Below, piece by piece: positions 16,393 through 24,665 of a stretch of DNA of 64,000 bases; within the stretch, counting starts at the first letter, position 1; every line of letters begins with the position of its first letter. Origin of the DNA: Microbacterium mitrae (GTDB taxonomy: Bacteria > Actinomycetota > Actinomycetes > Actinomycetales > Microbacteriaceae); NCBI RefSeq assembly GCF_008017445.1, contig NZ_VRSW01000002.1, positions 248,001 to 312,000 of the forward strand, read 5' to 3'. The notes beneath the pieces are model-generated. The model did not search any database, had not been told where the DNA came from, and worked only from the letters and a program-made list of their open reading frames with translations. Position numbers and translations under genes: made by a program.

Positions 16393-16662
16393 ATGGCACT
16401 CGAAGCAGACGTCAAGAAGGCGATCATGGAAGAGTACGCAACGCACCCCGGTGACACCGGTTCCCCCGAGGTGCAGGTTGCAATGCTGACGCAGCGCATC
16501 AAGGACCTCACCGAGCACCTGAAGGAGCACAAGCACGACCACCACTCGCGTCGTGGTCTGTTCCTGCTCGTCGGTCAGCGCCGTCGCCTGCTGGGTTACC
16601 TGCAGGATGTTGACATCAACCGTTACCGCTCGCTGATCGAGCGTCTCGGTCTGCGTCGATAA
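16393..16662 (+). CDS. rpsO: 30S ribosomal protein S15
   Basis: The 89-residue protein is full length for S15, which binds 16S rRNA helices 20-22 early in small-subunit assembly. It shows [19 protein letters not shown], the basic [11 protein letters not shown] segment and the C-terminal RRRLLGYL ... [21 protein letters not shown] precedes the start. In most bacteria pnp follows directly; here a strong terminator and 24.5 kb of other genes intervene. Confidence 0.97.
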   Translation: MALEADVKKAIMEEYATHPGDTGSPEVQVAMLTQRIKDLTEHLKEHKHDHHSRRGLFLLVGQRRRLLGYLQDVDINRYRSLIERLGLRR

Positions 16663-16697
16663 GCAGCACCCGCGTACAATCGCGCAAAACATTCTTG

Positions 16698-16734
16698 GAG
16701 AGCCGCCCCCGGGTGTGGGGCGGCTCTCGTTTTG
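16698..16734 (+). terminator. Terminator after rpsO
   Basis: GAGAGCCGCCCC (16698-16709) pairs perfectly with GGGGCGGCTCTC (16717-16728), followed by GTTTTG. Confidence 0.9.
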
Positions 16735-16851
16735 TATAGCGGCGCGTTCCGCACGGCGCCTCCGGTGTTGCGGCGTGGTTCCGTGGTTCCGCGGTTCCGC
16801 GGTTCCGTTCCGGCGCTGCGTGCGAGCTTTTTCGGCGTAGGGCGTGTGATC

Positions 16852-16941
16852 GTTCCCAAATGTCGGACCGGAGTGGCCGGGGTGCCTGTGACACGCCGGG
16901 CAGCTCGGCGTGTCGCGCCAACTCGTCCGACATTTGGGAAC
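16852..16941 (+). repeat. Palindromic element copy E (90 bp)
   Basis: GTTCCCAAATGTCGGAC (16852-16868) and GTCCGACATTTGGGAAC (16925-16941) are perfect 17-bp inverted arms. Inside, GACACGCCG (16890-16898) pairs with CGGCGTGTC (16906-16914), so outer and inner hairpins are nested. GTCGGA to TCCGAC is 70 bp. Confidence 0.92.
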
Positions 16942-16969
16942 TGGCGTCCGCGCGGGGCGCCGGAACCAG

Positions 16970-17318
16970 AGGGTGCGGACCCGTGGGGTAGTGCGGCCGC
17001 GAGTGCCCTGGTTCCGCGGCACCGTGGTTCCGGTCCACTGTTGCGTGCGAGCTTTCCGGGGTCGGAGGGAGTGATCGTTCCCAAATGTCGGACCGGAGTC
17101 ACTGGGGTGCCTGTGACACGCCGGGCAGGTCGGCGTGTCGCGCCAACTCGTCCGACATTTGGGAACTGGCGGCCGCGAGTGGGGCGCCGGAACCACGGGG
17201 ACTGGAGCCACAAGGGCCGGAACCAGAGGGTGCGGACCCGTGGGGCAGTGCGGCCGCGAGTGCCCTGGTTCCGCGGCACCGTGGTTCCGGTCCACTGTTG
17301 CCTGCGAGCTTTCCGGGG
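16970..17318 (+). repeat. Direct repeat of about 100 bp carrying the flanks of copies F and G
   Basis: The segment beginning GGAACCAGAGGGTGCGGACC near 16970 recurs near 17219 and stays almost identical for about 95-100 bp up to GAGCTTTCCGGGG, with only a few substitutions. The array seems to have grown by duplication of a unit of about 250 bp (spacer plus palindrome). Confidence 0.75.
17077..17166 (+). repeat. Palindromic element copy F (90 bp)
   Basis: Perfect 17-bp arms at 17077-17093 and 17150-17166, identical to those of copy E, with the same nested GACACGCCG/CGGCGTGTC hairpin. It starts 225 bp after copy E. Confidence 0.92.
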
Positions 17319-17333
17319 TGGGAGGGGGCGATC

Positions 17334-17423
17334 GTTCCCAAATGTCGAACCTGAGTGGCCGGGGTGCCTGTGACACGCCGGGCAGGTCGGCGTGTCGCGC
17401 CAACTCGTCCGACATTTGGGAAC
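17334..17423 (+). repeat. Palindromic element copy G (90 bp)
   Basis: Arms at 17334-17350 and 17407-17423 differ from copies E and F by one base (G to A at 17348), which leaves one mismatch in the stem. The interior hairpin is conserved. It starts 257 bp after copy F. Confidence 0.9.
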
Positions 17424-17493
17424 TGGCGCGCGAACGGGGCGCCGGAATCGCGGACGCCGCAACCGCAGAGGGCGGAACCAGGGGCTGCGGGGG

Positions 17494-18768
17494 TTACGGG
17501 CGTTGGGGGGCGTAGAGGGCAACGGGGGAGCGGTGCAGCGATGCGGTGGTGATGATCGCCAGGACGAATGCGACGGCGGCCAGGACCATCAGCGCTAGCG
17601 ACCACGAATCGGTGGCCGCGTACAGCACTCCGATCAAAAAAGAGCCTGCCCCGGCAATGGCATAGCCAACGCCTTGGGCGATGGCAGAGAGGGTTCCGGC
17701 AGAAGCCGGGTCGGCCGCCAACCGCACGATAAGTGCGAGCACGAGACCGAACGCACCGGATTGCACCGCCCCGAGAATTCCGACGATGACGAGGTAGGGG
17801 CCATCCGCGCTGGCGAGCCACACCAGCGCGGCGCTTGTGATCACACCGAGCGCTGGTGCGCAGATCGCGATCAGCCCGCGGTGTTGCGCGACGATGGGCA
17901 TCACCAGCGTCGGGAGGAGGCCGATCAGGCTAAACCACGCCAACAACGATCCCGCGTCAGCGGGTGTGACCCCGCGTGAAATCAGGAGTTGGGGCAGGTA
18001 CGCGGTGACCGCAAAGTACAGCAACGCCTGGAGGCCAAACACACCGGTCACAAGTGCGATCGTCACCGTTTGTGAAGAGTCGCGAGGCAGTCGTATCAGG
18101 CGCAAGGAGCGCTGCACGGGCTGGCGCCGCCCCACCGCGAGCATGACGACGGCAGCAAGTGCCGCGGGTGCTGCCCACAGTGCTAGCGATACCGAGACGC
18201 TGTCGCCGGAGGGGTGGTACAGCGGAATCGCGAGGCTTGCGCCGAGCGCGGCGCCAACGCCGAACGACATGCTGCTCAGGCCCACCCAGATTCCGCCAGC
18301 CGCGAGCGACTTGAGATATTGCGGCAAGAGGGTGCCTGCCGCCATGATTGCGGCCCCCGCGACAAAGGTTCCGACCAACAACGCCGGCGTGCCGAGCCCG
18401 CGCAGCAGGAGCGCGACGGCGAGCGCGGCCATCGTCAGCGCCAGGGCGCGCGTCACACCAAATCGTCTCGCGAGTAGCGGGCCAAGCGGCGCGGTTGCCC
18501 CAAAAGCAATGACGGGCAGTGTCGCGAGTGCCGAGGCCCAGAAGGAGTTCAGCGCATACGCCGCCTGCGTCTCCTGTAGCAACGCGGCGACGGTCGTGAT
18601 GGCCGGGCGCAGGTTGATGCCCACCAGAAGGGCCGCGCCCAAAGCGAGCGCAGGTGAGGCGACCCGCCAGAGTGCAGGCGAGGCGACCCGCCCCCGCGCG
18701 CCCGAGGCGACCCGCCCGAGTGCAGCGGAGTCGCCCCGCCCGCGCGCGGAGTTAGAGCCCCGCGACAC
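17494..18768 (-). CDS. MFS transporter, CynX/NimT-like
   Basis: A protein of about 424 residues with twelve hydrophobic helices. LGAALLVGINLRPAITTVAALL at the first helix is typical of the cyanate/nitroimidazole (CynX/NimT) group. Substrates in this group vary, so none is assigned. Neither candidate start has a ribosome site: GTG 18768 overlaps the preceding amidohydrolase gene by 17 bases and ATG 18795 by 44. The N-terminus contains four in-frame 8-residue repeats (SARGRGDS, AALGRVAS, GARGRVAS, PALWRVAS) from a 24-bp tandem repeat. Overlap with the amidohydrolase suggests one transcript and possibly import of its substrate. Confidence 0.85.
   Translation of the reverse strand: MSRGSNSARGRGDSAALGRVASGARGRVASPALWRVASPALALGAALLVGINLRPAITTVAALLQETQAAYALNSFWASALATLPVIAFGATAPLGPLLARRFGVTRALALTMAALAVALLLRGLGTPALLVGTFVAGAAIMAAGTLLPQYLKSLAAGGIWVGLSSMSFGVGAALGASLAIPLYHPSGDSVSVSLALWAAPAALAAVVMLAVGRRQPVQRSLRLIRLPRDSSQTVTIALVTGVFGLQALLYFAVTAYLPQLLISRGVTPADAGSLLAWFSLIGLLPTLVMPIVAQHRGLIAICAPALGVITSAALVWLASADGPYLVIVGILGAVQSGAFGLVLALIVRLAADPASAGTLSAIAQGVGYAIAGAGSFLIGVLYAATDSWSLALMVLAAVAFVLAIITTASLHRSPVALYAPQRP
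18654..18749. repeat. Four 24-bp tandem repeats in the MFS gene 5' end
   Basis: Units at 18654-18677, 18678-18701, 18702-18725 and 18726-18749 share (G/C)GAGGCGACCCGCC with small changes. Units 1 and 3 end in GAGTGCAG, units 2 and 4 in CGCGCGC or similar, hinting at an older 48-bp duplication. The period is a multiple of three, so copy-number change keeps the frame. Confidence 0.8.
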
Positions 18769-19999
18769 GAAGAGCGTCGGCGACGACGCGACCATCGTGG
18801 ATGACCGTGCGATCCGTGCTTCGATCCATGACGGCGCTGGTGGGCGTCTCACCCTCGACAATCAGCAGATCTGCGCGGTCGCCCACCGAGGTTCCGTGGT
18901 GCTGCCCAACCCCCGTCACCCGCGGCTCCGCATGCGACATGATCGAGGCACCACCCAGGGTCGCAACGGCCAGCGCCAGTTCGATGTGATCATCGCGGCG
19001 ATATCCGTTGGTAAACGCGAGTTGCCAGGTTCGATCAAGCATGTCTCCATTGCCGTAGGGGCTCCAGTAGTCGCGCTGGCCATCTTCGCCCAGACCAACG
19101 CGGACGCCTGCCTCGGTCAGCGCGAGGAGAGACAGGTGCGTTGACGTTGACGGAGCGATGGTTGCCATGGCGATATCGAGCTCGGCGAACTCATCAATGA
19201 GGCGCCGGCTGACTGCCTCGCTGACACCACCCAAGCCATAAGCGTGCGACATAGTGACTTTGCCCTGCATGCCGAGAGCACGCGTGCGTTCCATGACGAG
19301 GTCGGTGCTGAACACGCCAAGCTCGCCCGGCTCGTGCAGGTGAATATCGACCTCCACCTGATACTTCTCGGCCAGCCCAAAAACGATGTCGAGGTGCTTC
19401 GACGGATCCCTGTCAAGCTGACAGGGGTCGATGCCGCCCATCACATCGGCGCCCTGGCGCAGCGACTCCTCAAGATAGGGGATCGTGCCCTCTTCGCGCA
19501 GAATCCCGGCTTGCGGAAAGGTCATCACCTGCACATCGGCGTGCTCGCGAAACCGCTCCTTCGCCGCCATCACGGCATCAAACTTCTCCAGCTCGCAGTC
19601 CACATCAACCTGAGCGTAGGCGCGCACTCGCGTGGTTCCGCGCGCGATCATCGTCTCGAGCGTGCCCGCGACTCGCGTCGGCAAATCGATCTCTGCGGTG
19701 CGCCAGTTGTTGCGGTCGTTCATCATCATTCCCCATACGCCCGGCGCACCGGTGTGGGGGCGAAACGGGAGCCCGATGCGAGTCGAGTCGAGGTGTACGT
19801 GCACGTCGCTGAACGATGGCAGCAACAGGCGTCCGCGCCCATCGACATCGCCGGCGCTGCGCGGTGCATCCGCATCGTGGGGGCGCAGCTCTGCGATGAC
19901 GCCGTCGGTGATGACCACGTCGTGTGCCGCGGCACCCCACGGGCGAACGTTGCGAATAAGGATGGCTTCCTTTCCGCTGAGTCGATCATCGACAAGCAT
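18752..19999 (-). CDS. Cytosine-deaminase-type amidohydrolase
   Basis: A 415-residue metal-dependent hydrolase of the amidohydrolase superfamily. The metal-binding HxH is visible in SDVHVHLD, further ligands in VDIHLHEPGE and MSHAYGLGG, and the strand-8 aspartate in LGEDGQRDYWSPYGNGDML. The last motif is characteristic of the cytosine deaminase and isopropylammelide hydrolase branch. Reactions in this branch remove amino or alkylamino groups from pyrimidine- or triazine-like rings; the exact substrate is open. The ATG at 19999 gives the family N-terminus. It is divergent from a second amidohydrolase and overlaps the MFS gene downstream. Confidence 0.88.
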   Translation of the reverse strand: MLVDDRLSGKEAILIRNVRPWGAAAHDVVITDGVIAELRPHDADAPRSAGDVDGRGRLLLPSFSDVHVHLDSTRIGLPFRPHTGAPGVWGMMMNDRNNWRTAEIDLPTRVAGTLETMIARGTTRVRAYAQVDVDCELEKFDAVMAAKERFREHADVQVMTFPQAGILREEGTIPYLEESLRQGADVMGGIDPCQLDRDPSKHLDIVFGLAEKYQVEVDIHLHEPGELGVFSTDLVMERTRALGMQGKVTMSHAYGLGGVSEAVSRRLIDEFAELDIAMATIAPSTSTHLSLLALTEAGVRVGLGEDGQRDYWSPYGNGDMLDRTWQLAFTNGYRRDDHIELALAVATLGGASIMSHAEPRVTGVGQHHGTSVGDRADLLIVEGETPTSAVMDRSTDRTVIHDGRVVADALRVAGL

Positions 20000-20092
20000 T
20001 AGATGTATACCAGAATGACACAAACACGTGTCCGGTTGAGTAAACTGCCGAAGAATGCGATCTTTGGGATACCAAACTTGGAAAGGTCGGGT
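20000..20092. promoter_or_regulatory. Divergent promoter/operator region of the two amidohydrolase genes
   Basis: The 93-bp spacer contains the palindrome GTATAC at 20005-20010 and GACAC-N6-GTGTC at 20017-20032 with CACGTG inside. FCD-type GntR proteins often bind GTATAC-centred sites and one is encoded two genes away, so this is the natural operator candidate. Confidence 0.3.
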
Positions 20093-21565
20093 ATGCGCAC
20101 TCTTGTGACCGCCGATTACGCCGTCGTCTTCGGTGACGGCGCCAACCGTTTGCAACGCGATGCCGCCATCGTTGTTGAAGGCACGCGCATTGTCTTTGCC
20201 GGCACAAGCGCCGCGGCGCCGCAAGATGTCACCGACCACATCGACCTCGGCGAGGCGATCATGCTTCCTGGGCTCATCGATCTCGACGCCCTCACCGACA
20301 TCGATCACCTCATTCTCGATTCGTTCGCGAGTGGGGATCGCGCTCGCAGCCTGCAGTGGTCCGCAGACTACTTTGACCGCCGGAACCACGTGTTCAGTGC
20401 CGAGGAGCGGCGTCGGGTGCGAGAGATCGGGCTGATTCAACTCGCGCTCCATGGCATCACCACCTACATGCCTATCGCCTCCGAGGTGCACTCCGCGTGG
20501 GCGGAAGATGCCGATGACTTTCTCGCGATGGCGGAGTTCTCGCGCGCGCTTGGCTTGCGGGGGTACCTTGGCCCCTCCTATCGATCCGCGGTGAATGTGG
20601 TCACGCCGGAGGGTGAGCGGGCGATCGCGTTTGATGAGGCCGAGGGTGAGGCCGGGCTCGCCGACGCGATTCGATTCTTCGACGAGGTGGCGACCTGGCA
20701 CGATGAGCTGGTCACCCCGGTGTTCTTGCCGTGCCGCATCGAAACCCTGACGCCCGCGCTGCTGGCCGCGACCGCGAGGGCGGCGGAGCAACGATCGGCG
20801 CTAGTTCGACTGCACGCGCTGCAGGGGGAGTTCGAGCGCGACTATATTCTGCGCACCCACGGCATGACGCCACTTGATCTCATCGACAGCGCGGGCCTCC
20901 TCACCGATCGCCTGCTGGTTCCGCACGGCGTCTTTCTCGACATCAATCCCAGGGTGCACGGCGAAGACCGTGGCGACCTGGCGCGAATCGCCGACGCCGG
21001 GGCCGCCATCGTGCACTGCCCATTGACGAATGCACGGTACGGCTCGGAGCTTGAGACCTTTGCGCGGTATCGCGACGCTGGCATCACGATCGCGCTGGGT
21101 ACCGACTCATTTCCGCCTGACCTCATCCGCGGCATTGATACTGGCGTTTCCGTTGCCAAGGTGCAAAACGGTGACCTCGCCCGCGGAGATATTGCGGCGT
21201 ATGTGGATGCAGCCACGCTCGGTGGTGCGGCGGCGCTGAACCGTGACGACCTCGGCCGCCTCGCCGTCGGAGCGCAGGCTGATATTTCGGCGTTCCGACT
21301 CGACGACGTTCGCCTGGGACCGATCGATGATCCGCTGCGAAATCTCATTCTCGCCGGGTCCTCTCGTGACGCCTGCCTCACCATGGTTGCCGGTCGCGTC
21401 GTGATGCGCGACGGAACCATTGCTGGCGTTGATCTGGAGGCGGTGCGTCGCGATTCCCAGCGCCTTTTCGACAAGATGCGCTCGGCCTACGCGGGGCGCT
21501 CGTACCGCGAAGTCAGCACGCAGGAGTTGTTTCCGCCGGTCTATGCGGAGGTGGCCCAATCATGA
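20093..21565 (+). CDS. Amidohydrolase-family protein (chlorohydrolase/SsnA-like) without the usual HxH
   Basis: A 490-residue protein with the composite beta-sandwich plus TIM-barrel of the ATZ/TRZ-type hydrolases. Strand-4 to strand-8 motifs are present: VRLHALQG, LLVPHGVFLD, IVHCPLTNARYGS and LGTDSFPPDL. The strand-1 HxH expected after PGLID is replaced: residues 63-72 read DLDALTDIDH, so both histidines are missing. It may use another metal site or catalyse a different reaction. The start at 20093 has GAAAGG upstream. The stop overlaps the GntR gene as ATGA, and the gene is divergent from the cytosine-deaminase-like gene. Confidence 0.85.
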   Translation: MRTLVTADYAVVFGDGANRLQRDAAIVVEGTRIVFAGTSAAAPQDVTDHIDLGEAIMLPGLIDLDALTDIDHLILDSFASGDRARSLQWSADYFDRRNHVFSAEERRRVREIGLIQLALHGITTYMPIASEVHSAWAEDADDFLAMAEFSRALGLRGYLGPSYRSAVNVVTPEGERAIAFDEAEGEAGLADAIRFFDEVATWHDELVTPVFLPCRIETLTPALLAATARAAEQRSALVRLHALQGEFERDYILRTHGMTPLDLIDSAGLLTDRLLVPHGVFLDINPRVHGEDRGDLARIADAGAAIVHCPLTNARYGSELETFARYRDAGITIALGTDSFPPDLIRGIDTGVSVAKVQNGDLARGDIAAYVDAATLGGAAALNRDDLGRLAVGAQADISAFRLDDVRLGPIDDPLRNLILAGSSRDACLTMVAGRVVMRDGTIAGVDLEAVRRDSQRLFDKMRSAYAGRSYREVSTQELFPPVYAEVAQS

Positions 21566-22227
21566 CCGAACAAGACCAGATCGAGCCGCGCAACGCGCTG
21601 GGCGACGACGTTTATGCAGCCCTGTTGCGCTCAATCATCGAGGGGGAGTACCCCGCGCACAGCAGGCTCAAGGAGCGCGAAATCTCGCAGCGATTCGCGG
21701 TGTCTCGGGTGCCGGTGCGGGAGGCGCTGCGGCGACTTGAAGCCGACGGGTTCGTGGTGAGCGAGCAGAACCGCGGCGCGCGAGTTGTTGCGGTCACCAC
21801 CACGGATATCAACGACATCTTCGACCTCCGCCTGTGCATTGAACCGTTCGCGGCGAGCCGGGCAGCTGAGCGCGTCGCCGCGGGTGAGGCATCCACCACG
21901 CGCCTTCGTCAGCTACTTGTGATGGCGGAGACGTCGACTGATCCAGACACCGCGCAGGGCGCAAACTTGGACTTTCATGCGGAGATCGTCTCGATGAGCG
22001 CGAACGCGGGCCTGGTGCGTGCCCTCGCGCCCGTGCGCGGACGGATGGAGTGGATCTTTCGCCTCACACGCGACCAGCGCGGCGTAGAGCACGCACTGGA
22101 GCACCGCCAACTGCTGGAGGCGATCGATGCCGGAAATGAGCGCTCCGCGGCCGCGCTCACCACGGCTCATATCGAGATGGGCAGGGCGCCGATCTTGACC
22201 GCACTGGCTGATCTGCTCGAAAACTAA
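21562..22227 (+). CDS. GntR-family transcriptional regulator, FCD (FadR) subfamily
   Basis: A 221-residue regulator. Residues about 10-75 form the GntR winged helix (LKEREISQRFAVSRVPVREALRRLEADGFV). Residues 85-215 are the all-helical FCD ligand domain with DLRLCIEPFAASRAAE and the DFHAEIVSMS segment. These proteins usually repress catabolic genes until a small carboxylate or related effector binds. The gene is translated by ATGA coupling with the amidohydrolase before it, so it probably controls the divergent amidohydrolase cluster. Its end overlaps the convergent acyltransferase gene by four bases. Confidence 0.92.
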   Translation: MTEQDQIEPRNALGDDVYAALLRSIIEGEYPAHSRLKEREISQRFAVSRVPVREALRRLEADGFVVSEQNRGARVVAVTTTDINDIFDLRLCIEPFAASRAAERVAAGEASTTRLRQLLVMAETSTDPDTAQGANLDFHAEIVSMSANAGLVRALAPVRGRMEWIFRLTRDQRGVEHALEHRQLLEAIDAGNERSAAALTTAHIEMGRAPILTALADLLEN

Positions 22228-23306
22228 CGCTCGCGAAACAACCAGTCGGCGCGTGGTTCCACAAACGGTCGCGCAATGCGGCGAACCGGGCGCGAAGACA
22301 GCGCGACGGCGATCAGCACCGATGCGAGTAGCAGGATCACTACCCACAGCGCCTGTGGTTCCAAGCCCACGGTGATGGTTCCCTTGCCGCTGGGGCTCGG
22401 CGTCTCGCGCAGCGGGAACAGTACAAAAGTGTGCAGCAAATAGACGTACAGGGTGTAGGCGCCGAGGGGCGTGAAGCGGTAAAGGCGCCGGGGCACGAGC
22501 GTAAAGAACGCCCAGCACATGATGAGCGCCATCGCGATAACGCCCAGCCGGATGAGACCGCCCCACGGGCCTGGGGTGAGATCGGCGGGTAGCGAGAGCT
22601 CGGCGTAGCTTTGCTTGAAGAAGAACCAGCGCTGCAGGTTTTCGGCACGCAGTGCCTCGGCGGTCAGCAGAAATGTCGCGAGAACGGAGGCGAGCAACAC
22701 GGCGGCCGCAATCACGACGAGCGGGCGGCGCGGCTCGAAGAACCCGGCATTTTTGAGGATGCCGCGCTCCTTGAGCGCCCATCCGATAACAAAGAACGGC
22801 ATCAGAGCGATGATGCGATCCATTGCGAAGGTCGAATCAAGCTCCGGGAGGTAGCCGGCAGCAATGGAGACGATGACGGATATCGTTACCGGCCAGCGCA
22901 GGAGCGCAATGTAGGGGATGAGAATGCGGAACACCGCGAGGGCGAGCAGGAACCACAGGGTCCACGACACGGACCCGTAGTTGAGACTGAAGGTACCGCT
23001 GATCACGACGGATAGCGCCGACCAGATCGTTTCGAAGATGAGGTAGGGCAACAGCAGGTCGGTGATGACGCGCTTGAGGCCGGTGCGCGTTGGCGGGCCG
23101 GACTTGGTGAAGTATCCAGACATGATCGCGAACGCGGGCATGTGAAAGGTGTAGATCAACAAGTAGGTGGCGTATGCCAGGTCGGAGCTTCGTGACATCG
23201 GCTGAATGGCGTGCCCGGCGACAACCAGCACAATGCACATGAAGCGCGCGTTGTCCCAGAACGGGTCTCGCGTCTTCTTCGCAGACATCTGACTGAACGC
23301 TGTCAT
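22224..23306 (-). CDS. Acyltransferase-3 family membrane protein
   Basis: About 360 residues with ten or more hydrophobic helices and the family opening DPFWDNARFMCIVLVVAGHAIQ, including the conserved His. PLRxLR-type and FHMPAFAIMSGYF segments follow. These enzymes O-acetylate or acylate sugars and lipids at the membrane; the acceptor here is unknown. The start is uncertain. ATG 23306 is preceded by TAATGT eight bases upstream, while ATG 23393 would leave only 38 bases to the divergent monooxygenase gene. I prefer 23306. Confidence 0.8.
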   Translation of the reverse strand: MTAFSQMSAKKTRDPFWDNARFMCIVLVVAGHAIQPMSRSSDLAYATYLLIYTFHMPAFAIMSGYFTKSGPPTRTGLKRVITDLLLPYLIFETIWSALSVVISGTFSLNYGSVSWTLWFLLALAVFRILIPYIALLRWPVTISVIVSIAAGYLPELDSTFAMDRIIALMPFFVIGWALKERGILKNAGFFEPRRPLVVIAAAVLLASVLATFLLTAEALRAENLQRWFFFKQSYAELSLPADLTPGPWGGLIRLGVIAMALIMCWAFFTLVPRRLYRFTPLGAYTLYVYLLHTFVLFPLRETPSPSGKGTITVGLEPQALWVVILLLASVLIAVALSSRPVRRIARPFVEPRADWLFRER

Positions 23307-23392
23307 ACGACCCAACATTACGGATGTGCTCTGGGAGGGCAAGAGAGCTTTCTGTGATACGGGAATAGATTCGCGCGCATCGTGTTTCATCA

Positions 23393-23412
23393 TGTATATT
23401 CAGTTGCATACA
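23393..23412. promoter_or_regulatory. Inverted repeat TGTAT-N10-ATACA upstream of the monooxygenase gene
   Basis: A dyad at 23393-23412, twenty bases before the LLM gene start and between divergent genes, is a likely regulator site. A related GTATAC stands at the amidohydrolase promoter (20005). Confidence 0.35.
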
Positions 23413-23431
23413 AATCGCAAGGAGCGATCAG

Positions 23432-24661
23432 ATGAGCACCACGCAGGACTTCCCCGGTATGCAGTTCGGTTTGATGACCGTTTCTGACATCACACAAGAC
23501 CCCACCACCGGGCGCACGCCGTCTGAGGGCGAGCGGATCAAGGCGGCCGTCACCATGGCAAAGCACGCCGAAGAGGCGGGCCTTGACGTTTTCGCCATCG
23601 GTGAGCACCACAACCCGCCGTTCTGGTCGTCTTCGCCCACCACGACGCTGGCATATATTGCCGCGCAGACTGAGCGCATCATCCTGTCGACGTCGACCAC
23701 GCTGATCACGACGAACGACCCGGTGAAGATCGCCGAAGACTACGCCATGCTGCAGCACCTTTCGGACGGTCGTATGGACCTGATGATGGGTCGAGGCAAC
23801 ACCGGCCCGGTGTATCCGTGGTTTGGCAAAGACATCCGCCAGGGTCTGCCTCTTGCGATTGAAAACTACGGTCTACTTCACCGCCTGTGGCGCGAAGATG
23901 TCGTTGACTTCGAAGGTAAGTTCCGCACTGCGCTGCAGGGCTTCACCTCCACACCGCGCCCGCTCGATGGTGTCGCACCCTTCGTGTGGCATGGTTCCAT
24001 CCGCACTCCGGAGATTGCCGAACAGGCCGCCTACTACGGTGACGGCTTCTTCGCCAACAACATCTTCTGGCCCGCTGAGCACTACCAGCGCCTGATCGGT
24101 CTGTACCGTCAGCGTTGGGAGCACTACGGTCACGGTGCACCGGAGACGGCCATCGTCGGTCTGGGTGGTCAGGCGTTTATTCGCAAGAACTCGCAAGACG
24201 CCAAGAACGAGTTCCGCCCCTACTTCGACAACGCCCCGGTCTACGGCCACGGCCCGTCGATGGAGGACTTCACACAGATGACCCCGCTCACCGTGGGTTC
24301 GCCGCAAGAGGTCATTGACCGCTACGCGGGTATGCGTGAAATCTTCGGTGACTACCAGCGCCAGCTGTTCCTGATGGATCACGCGGGCCTGCCGCTGAAG
24401 ACGGTGCTCGAGCAGATCGACATTCTGGGTGAAGAGGTTGTTCCGGTGCTTCGCAAGGAGATGGCCGCAGGCCGCCCCGCGAACGTACCCGACGCCCCCA
24501 CGCACGCCCTGCTGGTGAAAGAAAAGTATGGCGACGGCGACGTGCGTGTGGCCGTGCCCAACGCCAACCGTGGCGACAACCTGACCACAGGTTCCAGCCC
24601 CTACCAAGACTCCACTGTTACCGCTGGCAGCGCTTTTGGTGCCGCCGCTACTCGAAAGTAA
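23432..24661 (+). CDS. LLM-class flavin-dependent oxidoreductase (CE1758 family)
   Basis: A 409-residue luciferase-like monooxygenase. QFGLMTVSDIT at the N-terminus, FAIGEHHNPPFWSSSP, TSTTLITTNDPVKIAEDYAMLQHLSDGRMDLMMGRGNTGPVYPW and AYYGDGFFANNIF are typical of the CE1758-type group, which uses reduced FMN and oxygen. The C-terminus is Ser/Thr/Ala-rich and not conserved. AAGGAG lies at good spacing before the ATG. The next gene is an FMN reductase four bases downstream, so the pair forms a two-component monooxygenase; the organic substrate is unknown. Confidence 0.9.
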   Translation: MSTTQDFPGMQFGLMTVSDITQDPTTGRTPSEGERIKAAVTMAKHAEEAGLDVFAIGEHHNPPFWSSSPTTTLAYIAAQTERIILSTSTTLITTNDPVKIAEDYAMLQHLSDGRMDLMMGRGNTGPVYPWFGKDIRQGLPLAIENYGLLHRLWREDVVDFEGKFRTALQGFTSTPRPLDGVAPFVWHGSIRTPEIAEQAAYYGDGFFANNIFWPAEHYQRLIGLYRQRWEHYGHGAPETAIVGLGGQAFIRKNSQDAKNEFRPYFDNAPVYGHGPSMEDFTQMTPLTVGSPQEVIDRYAGMREIFGDYQRQLFLMDHAGLPLKTVLEQIDILGEEVVPVLRKEMAAGRPANVPDAPTHALLVKEKYGDGDVRVAVPNANRGDNLTTGSSPYQDSTVTAGSAFGAAATRK

Positions 24662-24665
24662 GGCC

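Larger units (their letters stand above)
16735..17493. other. Non-coding repeat array between rpsO and an MFS gene
   Basis: About 760 bases with no credible gene. It holds palindromic elements E, F and G. A longer direct repeat of about 100 bp (16970-17060 against 17219-17318) ties F and G into larger units. GGTTCC/GGAACC occurs about twelve times. Open frames here are translations of the repeats. Confidence 0.8.

Noticed and set aside
16852..17423. A CRISPR array
   Set aside because: Three units of 90 bp with spacers above 130 bp that are themselves repeated, internal dyads, and no cas genes nearby.
16288..17522. Long frames on both strands across palindromes E to G
   Set aside because: Repetitive peptides such as PNVGRVGATRR arise from the repeat; one overlaps rpsO.
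18752..20791. A 679-codon frame for the cytosine-deaminase-like gene starting at 20791
   Set aside because: Its first 264 codons run antisense through the divergent amidohydrolase gene; the family N-terminus and the intergenic region fix the start at 19999.
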